64,000 nucleotides of DNA from Yponomeuta sedellus (lineage: Eukaryota > Arthropoda > Insecta > Lepidoptera > Yponomeutidae): positions 6,956,487 to 7,020,486 of the forward strand of contig OW203738.1 of assembly GCA_934045075.1 (NCBI GenBank), written 5' to 3'. Of the stretch, positions 10,141 through 21,340 are shown one piece after another. The position numbers and the translations under genes were made by a program. The notes below the pieces were generated by a model, which worked only from the letters and a program-made list of their open reading frames with translations, was not told the DNA's origin and did no database searches. Each line of letters begins with the position of its first letter. Position 1 is the stretch's first letter.

Positions 10141-10569
10141 CGTCGTCCTTTAGGGGAGGGCTATGTCCAGCAGTGGACTAGTACAGCCTGACGACGACGA
10201 CGACGTTCTAACCTCCGCGCTACCGCAGCACTGTACTATAAAAATAACTTTCTTATACTTTTTGTCGGGTCAGGCATGCGCAAGAAAAGAAAAACTGATT
10301 TGCAGACTTGAAACCTAACAAAAGCGTGAAAAGCCGCGAATTAAGAAGGGCCACGTCGAAGTTTAATAAAGCCTTTAATACGATTTTCTTTGCGACTTAG
10401 CGCATTTGGTTGGATTATGACACGCTGTGTGTAATGTGTCGTACATGAACAAGTCACAGTTTTGGCACATAAGAAACTACGTGGAATAAGTGTATTCCTG
10501 ATAGTTTCTTATCGTAACAGCGTATATTTTTTTGTTGGAAACTTAGTAAAATTGTTTTATTTTAGCATC

Positions 10570-10930
10570 GATATGAACCCTTCTACATCCCCATTGCTGA
10601 GCCACGGGGTCTCTTCCTGCCTCGCAGGAAGGTTAGGCCGTACTCCAACACGGGGGCCAAGTCCGGGTTAGTGGAGGCGTGTAAGAGAGTGGCGGGCCTT
10701 ACTGTCAGAAGTTATCAAGCCGCCCATTAGGCCTCTAACATAGCTTAACGATTGCCATTACATGACAGACGGTACCAACGTCTTAACGGGCCATGCGAAG
10801 CACGGAAGGGCTCGGAAAAATGCCACTAGCGGTAGCCACGGGACGATCACCCATCCTGCACCTGACCGCGCCTGTTGTTGCTTAACCGAAAGGATTGATT
10901 TCAATCACTCGGTTCACTAGTCTACGAGCG
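10570..10930 (-). mobile_element. 5S-rRNA-headed SINE, nearly complete (subfamily I)
   Basis: The 3' end is at left (atccccattgctgagccacg on the plus strand). The 5S-like head is at right; in reverse complement it carries TTAAGCAACAACAGGCGCGG and GGATGGGTGATCG. It lies head to head with the copy at 10990-11345, and the two copies belong to different subfamilies. Confidence 0.8.
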
Positions 10931-10989
10931 CTTTGCTGATTGGTTTAGAACGCTTTATTGCACACCATACTCAAATATCGCTCATAGCC

Positions 10990-11345
10990 CCAACTGCCTG
11001 AGTGATCTTAAAGGACCACGAAGGTTAAGCAACATAGGGCGCGTTCAGTGCATGGATGGGTGACCGTCTATGACTGACGCTAGTGGCATTTTTTCGAGCG
11101 GTTCTGTGATTCGCATGCACGTTAAGCAGTTGGTGCCGGCTGGCGTCGAAAGATGGCAATCGTTAAACAAGTCAGAGGCCATAAGACGGCTTGAAAAGTT
11201 CTATCAGTAAGACCAGCCACTAGTCTTGCAAGCGTCCACCAATCCGGACTTGGCCCCCGTGGTGAAGTATGGCCTAAACCTTCCTCAGGGAAAAGACCCG
11301 TGACCCTCGGTGGGGACATGATGGGTTGACGATGATGATGATACT
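10990..11345 (+). mobile_element. 5S-rRNA-headed SINE, complete (subfamily II)
   Basis: Head: CCCAACTGCCTGAGTGATCT, GGTTAAGCAACATAGGGCGC, GGATGGGTGACCGTC. Body: GTTGGTGCCGGCTGGCGTCG, AATCCGGACTTGGCCCCCGT. The end is GTGGGGACATGATGGGTTGA followed by gat repeats (11328-11342). The head matches the 5S rRNA box A, intermediate element and box C in order. Confidence 0.82.
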
Positions 11346-11349
11346 TAAA

Positions 11350-12910
11350 TAAAAGAAAATGACATTTCTTAAACATCTAAATCACACTGTTCCTCGAAAT
11401 TATGTGATTTTGTGCGGTACTCTAAATTATTGTATTATAATCTAATACAATACCATTCAAATTTATATCAGTTTCTAAAATTACTTTCTAATAGCCAAAT
11501 TCCATTTAGAAAGAGTAGGACACAAAAATATAGGGTATAGCTACTCAATATTTTTGTGTTCCTAATGTTCTGAAAAGGTGAAGCTAGTTTCAGGACATTG
11601 CTTTCTAGAAGCAATCAATCACTTCTATTTACTCGAACTTTTTTCGATGTAACCACTGTTTATGTTGGATATTCCATACTCGGTTGACTTAGTACAAAGT
11701 GAAGCGCAAATTCAGTCTCATTTACTTGCATATAGGGACTTGACAAGGTTGTTGTTTTTGTCACACTTTTTAAACTCATCACTGTCCCAATTTTCACATA
11801 TTTTACGTGAACTTGCACAGTCACTTGCACCCGTCTATTGAATTACTGTGATTTCGGGATAATCCCAGCGATAGCCCAGATTATACACAGTAAATAATCC
11901 TGACATGAATGTAAATAAACCAACATTAGAATCGTTTAGTTTTGGTGCACGTTATTTAGCAGCAGTAATACTTGTATAGTTTTATTTTCCCGCTCTGAGT
12001 TAATCTTTTGTTCTTAACATTTTTTTACTCAATCCTGGGTAACCATTGTTATTCCCCCGGAGATTCCGATTCGATAAGATTTCTTTTCGACTCCATTTGA
12101 AAAGGGGCAAGTGGACTTAAATAAATACTAGAGAAGAAACCGGTCAAAGCATTTGGGTTTTACTATAAAGGGAACATAGCTTGTTGGTTGTCAGTTCTGA
12201 ATAATGCGTAGCCCGGTGTATTTTTCTTTTGACCTAAGTTGCCCAGAGCAATGTTTGTTTCATTCAGTGTTGCGAGTGCCCTCAGATAAATTGCAAAGGA
12301 ATGAATTGTCATCAAGGCTGGTTAACGCCTGAACTTGTGTACATAATTCGCTATACCTACTCAAATTCAATTGATGTCATGCACCGGTGCCTGAAGTGGA
12401 ACGCAACGAACTATAGAATTGAAGAAAAAGAGAGACAGATTTTTTGTCTTCGTTAAACGTTTCGAAAACTAAGAACGGTCGACGAGTTGATCATTTTGTC
12501 TTCACTATCGCAAACCCATCAAAAAATGCTTCAAGCGATTTAGGCAAACGAATCTTGTTATCAAAACATACAGCAAGCTATTTTGTTATTGCATCCGAGC
12601 TACAGGGAATAGTGCCGAGCACCTTCGTTTTGTAGTATTAATGTACACCAATAGTACAAATACAAGGTATTTTATGTTCTAACTTCCAGAGTCTGGTCTA
12701 ACCGTTGCTTTTGCGTGCGTAATCCTATTAGATAGACACTCCCTCTTGCCTTGGCAGTCTAGGGCTATAGCTCCATACTTCTCTACATACTGTGGTGAGT
12801 CGTGACTTTGAATTATAATAAGTAATACCTAGAATGTATATTTATGGACGTCGGGTTGCCGTCGTACTATCTAGCTTTATGCAAACAGAGACGCCGCCCT
12901 ACTTGATTTG
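11350..12910. other. Intergenic, AT-rich, no gene recognised
   Basis: I see only an imperfect 15-bp inverted repeat around 11517-11563 (AGGACACAAAAATAT and its complement). Open frames here are short and have no recognisable domain. Confidence 0.4.
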
Positions 12911-12916
12911 TAGAAA

Positions 12917-13300
12917 TGGCCTTCGACTGGGTGAAATTTAAGTTTGCCTATTCGGGAAACAAACCAACCATTTACAAATCAACTTATATCTCAAAACAGA
13001 CACGCTTAATAGCGAATGATAGTAGAGATAAATTATCACTTTTTCTAATTTTAAATTCTCGTCAAACGAGGACCTCCCTGAGAACATTCCCGGCTGCCCA
13101 TCATGACTGAGGTCTCAGACTGGGTGCAATTTAATTTTACTTATTCGAAAAACCAACCAGCTATTTACAATCTACCTGATTTCTTGGAATAGACAAGCTC
13201 AATAGCGAATGATAGTAGAGATATATTATCACTTTTTCTAATCTTAAGTTCTCGCCAAGCGAGAACCTTCTCTGAGAACATTGCCGCCCGCCCATCACTA
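12917..13300 (+). repeat. Two-copy tandem repeat, about 190 bp per unit
   Basis: Units 12917-13108 and 13109-13300 share gactgggtg..attta, AATAGCGAATGATAGTAGAG, TTATCACTTTTTCTAAT and gagaacatt. A related piece (ccgagaacattcccggagaa) is at 50430-50500. It is probably derived from an interspersed repeat I do not recognise. Confidence 0.65.
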
Positions 13301-13639
13301 GTCCCGTATCTCATTTTGCAACCGGCTAGCAGAGGCTACTACGGCAAAAAGTTTCTCGAACAAATCGCTTATCTCTACAAAACAGCGAGTTCCACAGTGC
13401 AGCGGTTCAGCGGTTAGTAGTGCAACAGGAAACCTTCGCAGACCAACCTACCTTTCTCTATATTCCATTTCCATTTCAGATAACATCCCTGGCCGGAAAA
13501 AAACCGCTGCGCTGATAAAGCGAGACGAACCTTCATCACATTGATTCCAGAAATACTAAGCCCTATTTTTCACGATCGCTGTATCCAAACGAAAAATTTT
13601 TTTCAAGGTTTCAATATGTTCATTTTCTTCGTTTTTCAA

Positions 13640-13825
13640 TGCCGGATGTCATGCAGTCGTTAAGCATGTCAGAGGCCTTATGGGCGGCTTGATAACTTCT
13701 GATACTATGACCCGCCAATGTCTTACAATCCTCCACCAACCCGGACTTGGTTCCCGTCGTGGAATATACATTGCAGGAAGAGATCCGTGCGTCAGCAGTG
13801 GGGACATACCAAGATTAAGCTCCTT
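13640..13825 (+). mobile_element. 5S-rRNA-headed SINE, 3' body only
   Basis: It shows GCCGGATGTCATGCAGTCGT, GGCGGCTTGATAACTTCTGA, CCAACCCGGACTTGG and CAGTGGGGACATACCAAG. The head is missing. It ends about 170 bp before the left terminus of the putative 12.7-kb element. Confidence 0.75.
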
Positions 13826-13994
13826 CACGATTGAACTGATAAAAGTGTGCTAGTGCTAGAATTCTCATGCTAGCTTGAGTAATATATGGTACTAGAAAAA
13901 GCAGTAACGTTTTAATTTTTGTTACAATCAACTATCAATATTGCCATCATACCGCGTCAAGCAAATATAATATTTCGATCAGCGCATCAGCCTG

Positions 13995-15320
13995 CACTGA
14001 AAAAAATAATCAGTAAATCCTAATGAAATATCAGTAAACTTAACTGAAAAAATCAGTTAAAATGGAGCCAACTGTGAAAATGAGTAACTTAAACTGTAAC
14101 AAAACAGTAAGGGTATAACAGTAAATTTTACTGAATAAGTCCGTTATGGAAAACAGTAAAATATAAAACAGTTGAGGAAAACAGTTGAGGAAAACAGTTG
14201 AGGAAAACAGTTGATGAAAACAGTTAAAGAAAACAGTTAAAGAAAACAGTAACTGGAAACAGTAACTTAAGACACCGGATTTAACTGAATAAATACATAA
14301 AGGAAAACAGTTAAAGAAAACAGTTAAAGAAAACAGTTAAGGGAAACATTAATTGCTACTGTTCCACAACAGTAGATCTTACTGATTAGCTACAGTGGCT
14401 ACTACTGTTTGGAAACAGTAGCAGCTACTGTACAGTATGTAGTTGCCACTGTTACACAACAGTAGATCTTACTGATTACCTACAGTTGCGAGAGCTGTTC
14501 GGGAACAGTAGCAACTACTGTTAGGTATGTAGTTGCTACTATTACACAACAGCAGATCTTACTGATTACCTACAGTTGCGACAACTGTTCGGGAACAGTA
14601 GCAACTACTGTACGGTATGTAGTTGCTACTGTTACACAACAGTAAATATTACTGATTACCTACAGTTGCGACCACTGTTTGCGAACAGTAGCAACTACTG
14701 TTAGGTATGTAGTTGCTACTGTTACACAACAGCAGATCTTACTGATTACCTACAGTTGCCACAACTGTTCGGGAACAGTAGCAACTACTGTACGGTATGT
14801 AGTTGCTACTGTTACACAACAGTAGATCTAAATGATTACCTACAGTTGCGACAACTGTTTGCGAACAGTAGCAACTACTGTTAGGTATGTGGTTGCTACT
14901 GTTACACAACAGCAGATCTTACTGATTACCTACAGTTGCGACAACTGTTCGGGAACAGTAGCAACTACTGTTCGGTAGGTAGTTGCTACTGTTATACAAC
15001 AGTAGATCTTACTGATTAGCTACAGTGGCTACTACTGTTCGGGAACAGTAACAACTACTGTTAAGTGTGTAGTTGGTACTGTTCCACAACAGTAGATCTT
15101 ACTGATTACCTATAGTTGCGACTACTGTTCGGGAACAGTAGCAACTACCTACTGTTAGGTATGTAGTTGCTACTGTTCCACAACAGTGGATCTTACTGAT
15201 TAGTTACGGTTGCTACTACTGTTGGGAAACAGTGCCAGCTACTGTTAGGTATGTAATTGCTACTATTCCACTACAGTAGCTCCTGCTGTAGTTGAACAGT
15301 AGCAACTACATACCGAACAG
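13995..15320. repeat. Left subterminal array: 13-bp then 90-bp tandem repeats
   Basis: From 14168 to about 14340 there are 13-bp units, AAAACAGTTGAGG and variants. From about 14380 to 15300 there is a 90-bp unit, repeated about ten times: for example agttgctact starts at 14531, 14621, 14711 and 14801. Each unit contains palindromic modules built from GCTACTGTT and AACAGTAGC, including CTGTTCGGGAACAG. This resembles the clustered binding sites seen near the ends of some DNA transposons (inference). Confidence 0.85.
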
Positions 15321-15511
15321 TAGCTGGTACTGTTGCTCAACAGTAGCAGCAACTGCGTATGAGCTAAAGGTATTGCTATTGTTGAGGAACAGTGAAGAAA
15401 TATACACAAGTGTTACATAGTAAACATTATTTATTGATGGAACTGAATCTATATAAATCAAATACAAATAAACATGAATGTTAAAAAGTAAAAGTTATTC
15501 AGTCATTATAT

Positions 15512-15570
15512 GTAACTAAATCCAATCAAAATAAACACACTCTTGTTTATTTTGATTGGATTTAGTTAGT
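15512..15570. repeat. Inverted repeat at the 3' end of the SAM-like pseudogene
   Basis: 15512-15537 (GTAACTAAATCCAATC...) is matched in reverse by 15544-15571, with a 6-nt loop and one 4-bp slip. The pseudogene's terminal stop codon (15566-15568) falls in the right arm, so the transcript's 3' end could fold into a long hairpin. Confidence 0.7.
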
Positions 15571-17636
15571 TACAAATAAACAATGTATAATTGTCTGCAG
15601 ATGAACGGAGCCACTCGAAGCATTCTTTTATTTCAGTGTTCTTTGAATCTAGTTCCACTTCGCTCTCAGACATGATCTCAGGGTGTTCTATATCCGGTGC
15701 TGTCCTTTTGTTAGTGGTAGCATACTGCACTGATGCTGTTATCGTTTTTTCTAAAGAACGACGCGCTCTTGGCTGGTATATTTTATTTCGGCGATACTTA
15801 GCCTTCAGATTAGTTAGGTACTGCGTCAAACAGCCGACCATGGGCTCGCCCAAACACTTCAGGTCCTCTAGTGTAATAAATGGAGATATTTTCTGCTGTA
15901 ACAGAGTAATAATTGTTTAAAGACAAATAATTAAACTAATATTAGAGGAAAACAATGCGACCCATTGAAACATTTTTTGTTTTGTAGTAGATTAGTAAGC
16001 CTTTCACAACACTACCTTATCGAGTAGCAGAATTCGGCCATTATTGCTCACTATACTTTCATCTAAATCGGTTCAGCAATTTAGGAGTGAAAAAGTAACT
16101 GACATACAGACAGATAGACAGTCAGTCAGACCGACAGACAGAGCCACATTTATTTTATTTATAATATTTACCATGGAAGTGTACTTTATAAATGGGACAC
16201 AGGGTGATGTCATTTAGAAATATAAATTTTAAAACTTACTAATTTCTCGAATCCAATGGACATATACGTAATTTGTTATTGGTGCCTTCGGATCATGTTT
16301 TACTATTTCTGTCGCAATCTCTCGGGTTAAAGTTCTTCGTAGTTGATCCCCCAAAGGATTTAGACGCTGTTTAAGAAGCAGTTTGCCCTCTTGTGTACTA
16401 ATGAGTAGTGAAATTAAGTCCTGGCATTTGTTCTGGAAAGTAAAAATGTGACATTTATTATATTTATTGGAAAGTAGCAATGTGGCAGAAGAAATAAAAT
16501 GTTATCTAAATCTAGGTCTAGTAACAATATTAGTAGAAATTATGCTTTCACGACCGCTGCGAAAGCGGGACTCAGGTATATGTATAGGTTTAATGTCTAG
16601 GTCTATGTGCTTTTCTGTAGAATAGGTACACTTACATTCAATTCTTGCAAGCTTGAAATTGTTGAACTTGGTGAAGATACTGCAGAGTTGATTGGTGAAG
16701 TTAAGCTTGGCGTGAGCCCGTCGACATCTTCTCCGTATATTTCTATTAGTTTTTCTACACCGCTATCAATCTGAAAGATCATCAATGAGTAAATTAATTT
16801 TTAATACCTGTTGCGTAAATTTTTATCGAGCAGGGTAGCGAGCATGATAGGTTCGAGACTTTATTTACTATATACGATTCTGACAAAAAAATTAGTATAA
16901 TGAGACTAATGTTGAGTCGATGAATACAGACAATAATTATTTTTAGATACCTGGAAACTTGTAGTAGATTTCCAATCAGACAGACATTTTTTAAATTTGG
17001 CCTGTGGGCCAATTGGAGAGACCAATTATTATTTAATTTGGTCATCGTCCAATAAAGCCAGGGCTGTTATGTCCACTTCGTTTTCTAGAATAATCGAAAA
17101 AAGAATGCAATGATGACTAGCTAACGTTTATTAAGAAGATAAGTAAACAAACACCCAGTTAAAAGGTTAACAGCAGGCAACATAACATAAAAATCAAGAG
17201 TTTAGGTTAGATTTAGTTTTTTTAGTCCCAAAAGTTTAACAAGAATATGAAAATCATAGTATTTAACATTTTAGATTTTCATACAGTCTTTAAATAGTAC
17301 CTACAGTCACCAGCACAAATAAACAGCCTGTCAAATATTTATGCTGGTCACTGTACATATTATTGTCGAGGTTTGAGCAATTGAAGGCAGAGTAATATTG
17401 GTAGTACAAGGCTAAGCCAAGCCCTTTTTAACTAAACAACGGCATGAATTGCTATTTTGACCAAAACTTTTATGGTTCATCTCTCTTATTTGCGGATAAA
17501 CAATAAAAAAATAATTAAAATGTACCTAAAAACACCCAATTTATGTAAATATTACAAAACTCAAAGGAATAGTTTATAAGTTACTGTCAAAATAAAAATT
17601 TTTTGTACATGCCGTCTGTACTTTTCTGTATACCGT

Positions 17637-17830
17637 CATCAACTATTCAATGAGACGGTTCTAACGAGCCCAAAGTCAATGGGCTTATGTCGGTTAAGTA
17701 CTGAATTCCCATGGCTATCTTCTGTCTCCATCATTAGATCAGCTTGATGGTACCATAATATTGAATAGTCACCAAACTATACCTTTACCAAAAATTGGTT
17801 GAAGATATCTGCTTCAAAATTGAGTTGAAA
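17637..17830 (+). mobile_element. LINE 3'-UTR-like fragment in pseudogene intron 2
   Basis: It contains ATTAGATCAGCTTGATGGTA, ccataatattgaatagtcac and aaattggttgaagatatctg, a combination I associate with lepidopteran LINE tails. A run of tacatacatacc repeats follows (about 17852-17886). Confidence 0.4.
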
Positions 17831-18404
17831 GATTCCACCCAAACATAGTTACATACATACCTACATACATAGTTAGGTACATACATCGCAAGTTAATACA
17901 AAGCTTGTAAAAAGCAAAAAGCAGTTTCTATTACATACTGTAGTCTTGAAAATTCATGGCTTATATTGTTACATACCAAAGAGATTTTATTTTTTTCAAT
18001 TTTATAGACAAAAAAAAGCCACTTAAATACCACAAGCAAAGATCACACATTGCAACATTCACTTAATATAAATTTTACCATGATTAACTGTACCATATTA
18101 TGTTATTAATAATATGTAGATCCGCTTAAATTGGTAAAATTTGACTATGCAGTTACAGATGCATATTTTCTGAAATAAATTTGATTGCATGAATAAAATG
18201 GTATTTTGTTGGAGTAACAGACAGGTTATAGAAACTTGGTTTCGGTTATAAAATAAGTGTCAACATAATAATCACACTAAGATTTTTTGAGGTCTTTCGG
18301 GGATCTGGGTTGGACTAAAGTAAGGGGGCACAAACACTTGAAAAAAATTATCAAGAGTGATGTTATTAAGATACCTATTTTTCTTCATGTTATCGTTGAG
18401 CTGT

Positions 18405-18555
18405 CAGGATGGTATAGGTGCTGGGCAAGCCTACTACATCTAAACAATGTCCCAGGCACTGCAGCGTCTGAGTGGTCTCTTTACCCATCTAGTGTGAGTG
18501 AAGGTGCCACTGGACGCTGTATAAATCATCTCATTACGTAGATGCAAAGGCCATT
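18405..18555 (-). repeat. Interspersed 145-bp repeat (type G), full copy
   Basis: In reverse complement it reads TGCATCTACGTAATGAGATG, ACAGCGTCCAGTGGCACCTT, CACTGCAGTGCCTG-like text and GGCTTGCCCAGCACCTATAC. It lies in intron 2 of the SAM-like pseudogene. Confidence 0.65.
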
Positions 18556-19080
18556 CTTTCTTTTATTGTTGAGAATATGCTAAAATCCCTTCGTAAGCAC
18601 GTTTTGTAAAGTGCGTTTCAACGAATAGTAATTATGCCACTATGTTGGCAGCAATGCAGCCAACATTATGCGCACCAAAATTAGACAGTTACGGTCTTAT
18701 AGACTTATTTATAAAAACTCAATTCCTTAAACACTCCAAAATCGCCGTTAATCGGCGTGGTCAATAGTCTGTGGTGGAGGTTTTACAAGGAAAAGATGTA
18801 GCCACAGATTAAATAAACAAAGTCTTTGATTGGTTTTAGAGGAATGGTGTTTTTATAAATTAGACCGTATAGAACTGTTGGACCAACTCATAAATAGCAG
18901 GACATGAACAACTTACCAAGAAATGCCTCAGCGTATTTGTCGAAGCCCCATGTTTTCAGAAGTTCACCTACATCGATAAATGAGCTGCAAACAATACAAA
19001 TCCTCCATAAAATTACAGAAATCAAAGAACGGCAAGTACCTACCTATGAAATGAAAGAATGCCAACATTATGCCTGTGCA

Positions 19081-19202
19081 ACCATCACAAACGACAATTC
19101 CTGTGTCGATCAACACGCTTGGAGCTCGGCCGTGTAGGCAAAAAGAGCGTGTCGATCGACACGGACGGGGTGAGGAAGGAACCATCACAAACGACAATTC
19201 CT
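19081..19202. repeat. Pair of 22-bp direct repeats, 100 bp apart
   Basis: ACCATCACAAACGACAATTC followed by ct occurs at 19081-19102 and 19181-19202. The related segments gtgtcgatcaacacg and gtgtcgatcgacacg lie between them. The pair is in intron 1 of the pseudogene; one copy ends beside a possible alternative acceptor (TTGCAG at about 19204-19209, minus strand). Confidence 0.7.
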
Positions 19203-19289
19203 CTGCAAGTAGGTATTAAATTACTTACCTCATCGTCCTCAGAAAAAGCACGCACGCACGCGGGTACAGAACCAGATAGGTACAAAATC

Positions 19290-19354
19290 AAAATGGTCAG
19301 TGACGCGACGAGCGTGACACGCCATGTCTCGCTCGTCGCGTCACTGACCATTTT
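19290..19354. repeat. Perfect 25-bp inverted repeat in the pseudogene 5' region
   Basis: 19290-19314 (AAAATGGTCAGTGACGCGAC...) is exactly complemented by 19330-19354, with a 15-nt loop containing tgacacgccatgtct. It lies 57 bp upstream of the ATG, in the presumed leader or promoter, and is CpG-rich. Confidence 0.75.
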
Positions 19355-20345
19355 CTAGGCGTGATCGTTGCAAAGACGAACCGTTTTATAAGACCGTTTT
19401 GTGTTCCGCGACGATAGGACCGTTTTACGTTTCATTCTAAAGCAGTGCCAGCGACTCTAAAGCAGTGCCAGCGTTTGTTCGTCGCGAGACCAGTCCTTAG
19501 ATTGTTTGACGCGGATATGTCCTTTAGTGCTATATTAATAGAGCCTAGAACGTAATGAGATCATTGCGACGTCGTCGTCGGCTCCTTGCTCGTTCCGTTC
19601 GTTTTGGTCTGTGATACAATAAAGTAATCTTTATGTCTATGAGTATACAGTCGAATATCGTGTAAAACAACTTATTTTTTCCGATGTTTCGTGATTTCGT
19701 CTCGTTCGCACTCGTTTGACCGTCCTCTGCGCCTTGCTCGTTCGCATACAATGAAACCAGTTGCGAACGAGGACCGTTTCGAGGACCTGTTTTCGTTCCA
19801 GTAAAAACGGTTGCGTTTCGTCGTCGAAAAATCGGACAGCGACCCACTCCTACCATTTTCCAACATGGCAACAGCAGTGTTGCCAGAGCCCGCACGTCAT
19901 AAATTATACGAGCAACGTCAAAAAGTCACAAAATTTATCCAAAAGTTACAATTTCATACCAAATATTGTTCCTGTGATGCAACCACTTGAAAGTAACTTT
20001 AAATCATTCGTATCCTCATTTTTGTTTGGAATGACTTGAAAAATGAAAAAGAAAATGTACAAAAAAGACACCGGTTAGAATAAGTATCTACGTTTTTTTT
20101 ACATTTTCTTTTTCATTAATAGTCTATTTTTCCAAACTTGTGTTGTTTTGTATAACTAAATCCCAAATAAATGGCCCGCTTTCTAAAGTCCGCGTTCGAG
20201 TTAAAAGATGAATTCAAAACACTTCATACATGGCACTTATAGGCTTGCGTGCCGTTAGAAAAATCGTGTTGCTTTTGGAACGCGGCTGTCAAATTTTGCT
20301 TGCACAGATAATTATAATTATAAAAAAAAACAGAGTTTTGAGTTT
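19355..20345. other. Presumed upstream region of the SAM-like pseudogene
   Basis: A GC-richer stretch, 19360-19800, has CGTTTTACG and gttcgtcgcg-type motifs and the direct repeat ctaaagcagtgccagcg (about 19437-19474). Several short frames overlap on both strands, which argues against coding. From 19900 the sequence is AT-rich and featureless to me. Confidence 0.35.
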
Positions 20346-20349
20346 TATT

Positions 20350-20640
20350 ATAATAAGTCCCGGCTGTGTGGTGTCGGCCTAGAGACTAGGGCTGTGTGGT
20401 ATCGGCCAGCACCAATTCAAATTCTTCCCGCGGGTGTCGTAAAAGGCGACTAAGGGACACAAACTGGAGGGTGGGCAGCAGTGCCCCCTGCAGTACAATT
20501 CCTTTAAACTGCGATCCCCAACCCGCATGCCCAGCGTGGGGATTATGGGCACTACCCCCTAATGATGGTACAACCTTGCGCTCATTAGGGGAGGGCTATG
20601 TCCAGCAGTGGACTAATATAGTCTGAAGAAGAATAATAAG
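20350..20640 (+). mobile_element. LINE 3' end with GAA-type tail
   Basis: It contains GGTGTCGTAAAAGGCGACTA, GGGTGGGCAGCAGTGCCCCC, CGATCCCCAACCCGCATGCC, then GGGAGGGCTATGTCCAGCAG and tggactaatatagtctgaag with gaa repeats. A short upstream duplication (ggctgtgtggtrtcggcc at about 20363 and 20391) is visible. Confidence 0.65.
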
Positions 20641-20736
20641 TCCCACAATCACACCAAGTTTAATGCCTATGTGTACTACCAAAAACAAAAACACAGGCCG
20701 TGCGAGTTGGACTCGGGCACGAAGAGTTCCGTACAA

Positions 20737-20959
20737 TCTATAATATAAAAATGAATACCTATTTCCCTTGGTCATGCCATCACGCGTGAACGGCTGGACG
20801 GATTTCACTAATTATTTTTTGTTGTATTTGTTGTCACTGTTTGCTATCACTTATTATAAGGAGAAGGTTCTTATAAAAGAAAAAAAATAAGAAAAAAACG
20901 CAAAAAATAATTAGAAAATTTTAGAATACGGGACGCAGATGATCGCTGGCACCAGCTAG
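20737..20959 (+). mobile_element. Helitron-like element, 223 bp
   Basis: It starts TCTATAATATAAAAATGAAT directly after an A and ends CAGCTAG directly before a T, as expected for insertion between A and T with TC...CTAG ends. GCTGGCACCAGC near the 3' end can form a small hairpin. A relative is at 36509-37019. There is no coding capacity. Confidence 0.5.
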
Positions 20960-21272
20960 TTATCTACACAATATTAGACACAAAGATAAAAAAACGGCAA
21001 AAAAGTCTCGTTTGTTGTATAAGAGCCCCCTTAAATATTTATTTTTGAAGTAAATATACAACTAAATACTCTGTGAATATTTCAAGCGTCTGCCTGTTGC
21101 CGTTATTAATAATATGTTGCAAAAAACGGCAAAAAACGACGATCAGACAAACCGCGTAGGCGCGGAGAGTAACAGGGTTTGACAAGGGTTTGACACCCTT
21201 GGGGTATAGAACCCTAAAAGACATAATACAGTCCATTTTTTATGGGTTTCCCTCTCTCCCCACAGAGGCAGA

Positions 21273-21340
21273 CAATTATTCCTTCCTTGCATAAGAATAG
21301 AAAGATGTTATTCTATTCTTATGCAAGGAAGGAATAATTG
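21273..21340. repeat. Perfect 30-bp inverted repeat, 8-nt loop
   Basis: 21273-21302 (CAATTATTCCTTCCTTGCAT...) and 21311-21340 are exact reverse complements. The arms do not resemble any repeat elsewhere in the window. Confidence 0.8.

Larger units (their letters stand above)
15566..19233 (-). pseudogene. SAM-like-domain gene with introns, disrupted by stops and a frameshift
   Basis: Exons on the minus strand: 19233-19229 (ATG AG), 18984-18917, 17084-16951, 16770-16636, 16432-16240, and about 15895-15566. All five introns are GT-AG (four donors are GTAAGT; intron 3 has GTATCT), and every phase agrees. The start reads M-S-S-F-I-D-V-G-E-L, then LKTWGFDKYAEAFL and ENEVDITALALLDDDQIK, a SAM-type helical domain. 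Then two stop codons, TAA TAA (about 17026-17031), interrupt the frame, which resumes as LVSPIGPQAKFKKCLSDWKS. Exon 4 is Ser-rich; exon 5 contains EGKLLLKQRLNPLGDQLRRT; exon 6 runs IYYTRGPEVFGRAHGRLFDA. An extra base near 15820 then forces a stop, while LTNLKAKYRRNKIYQP continues in the next frame. The acceptor of exon 6 is CAGCAG. The layout resembles multicopy insect proteins with an N-terminal SAM-like domain and no known function (recalled, unsearched). Confidence 0.8.

Noticed and set aside
14160..14360. CRISPR-like array of 13-bp repeats
   Set aside because: There are no unique spacers, the units are contiguous, and the context is a eukaryotic transposon array.
19545..19895. 116-residue minus-strand frame as an upstream exon of the SAM-like gene
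   Set aside because: The ATG at 19233 already gives a phase-consistent start. This frame has no donor at a suitable place, and overlapping frames are open on the other strand.
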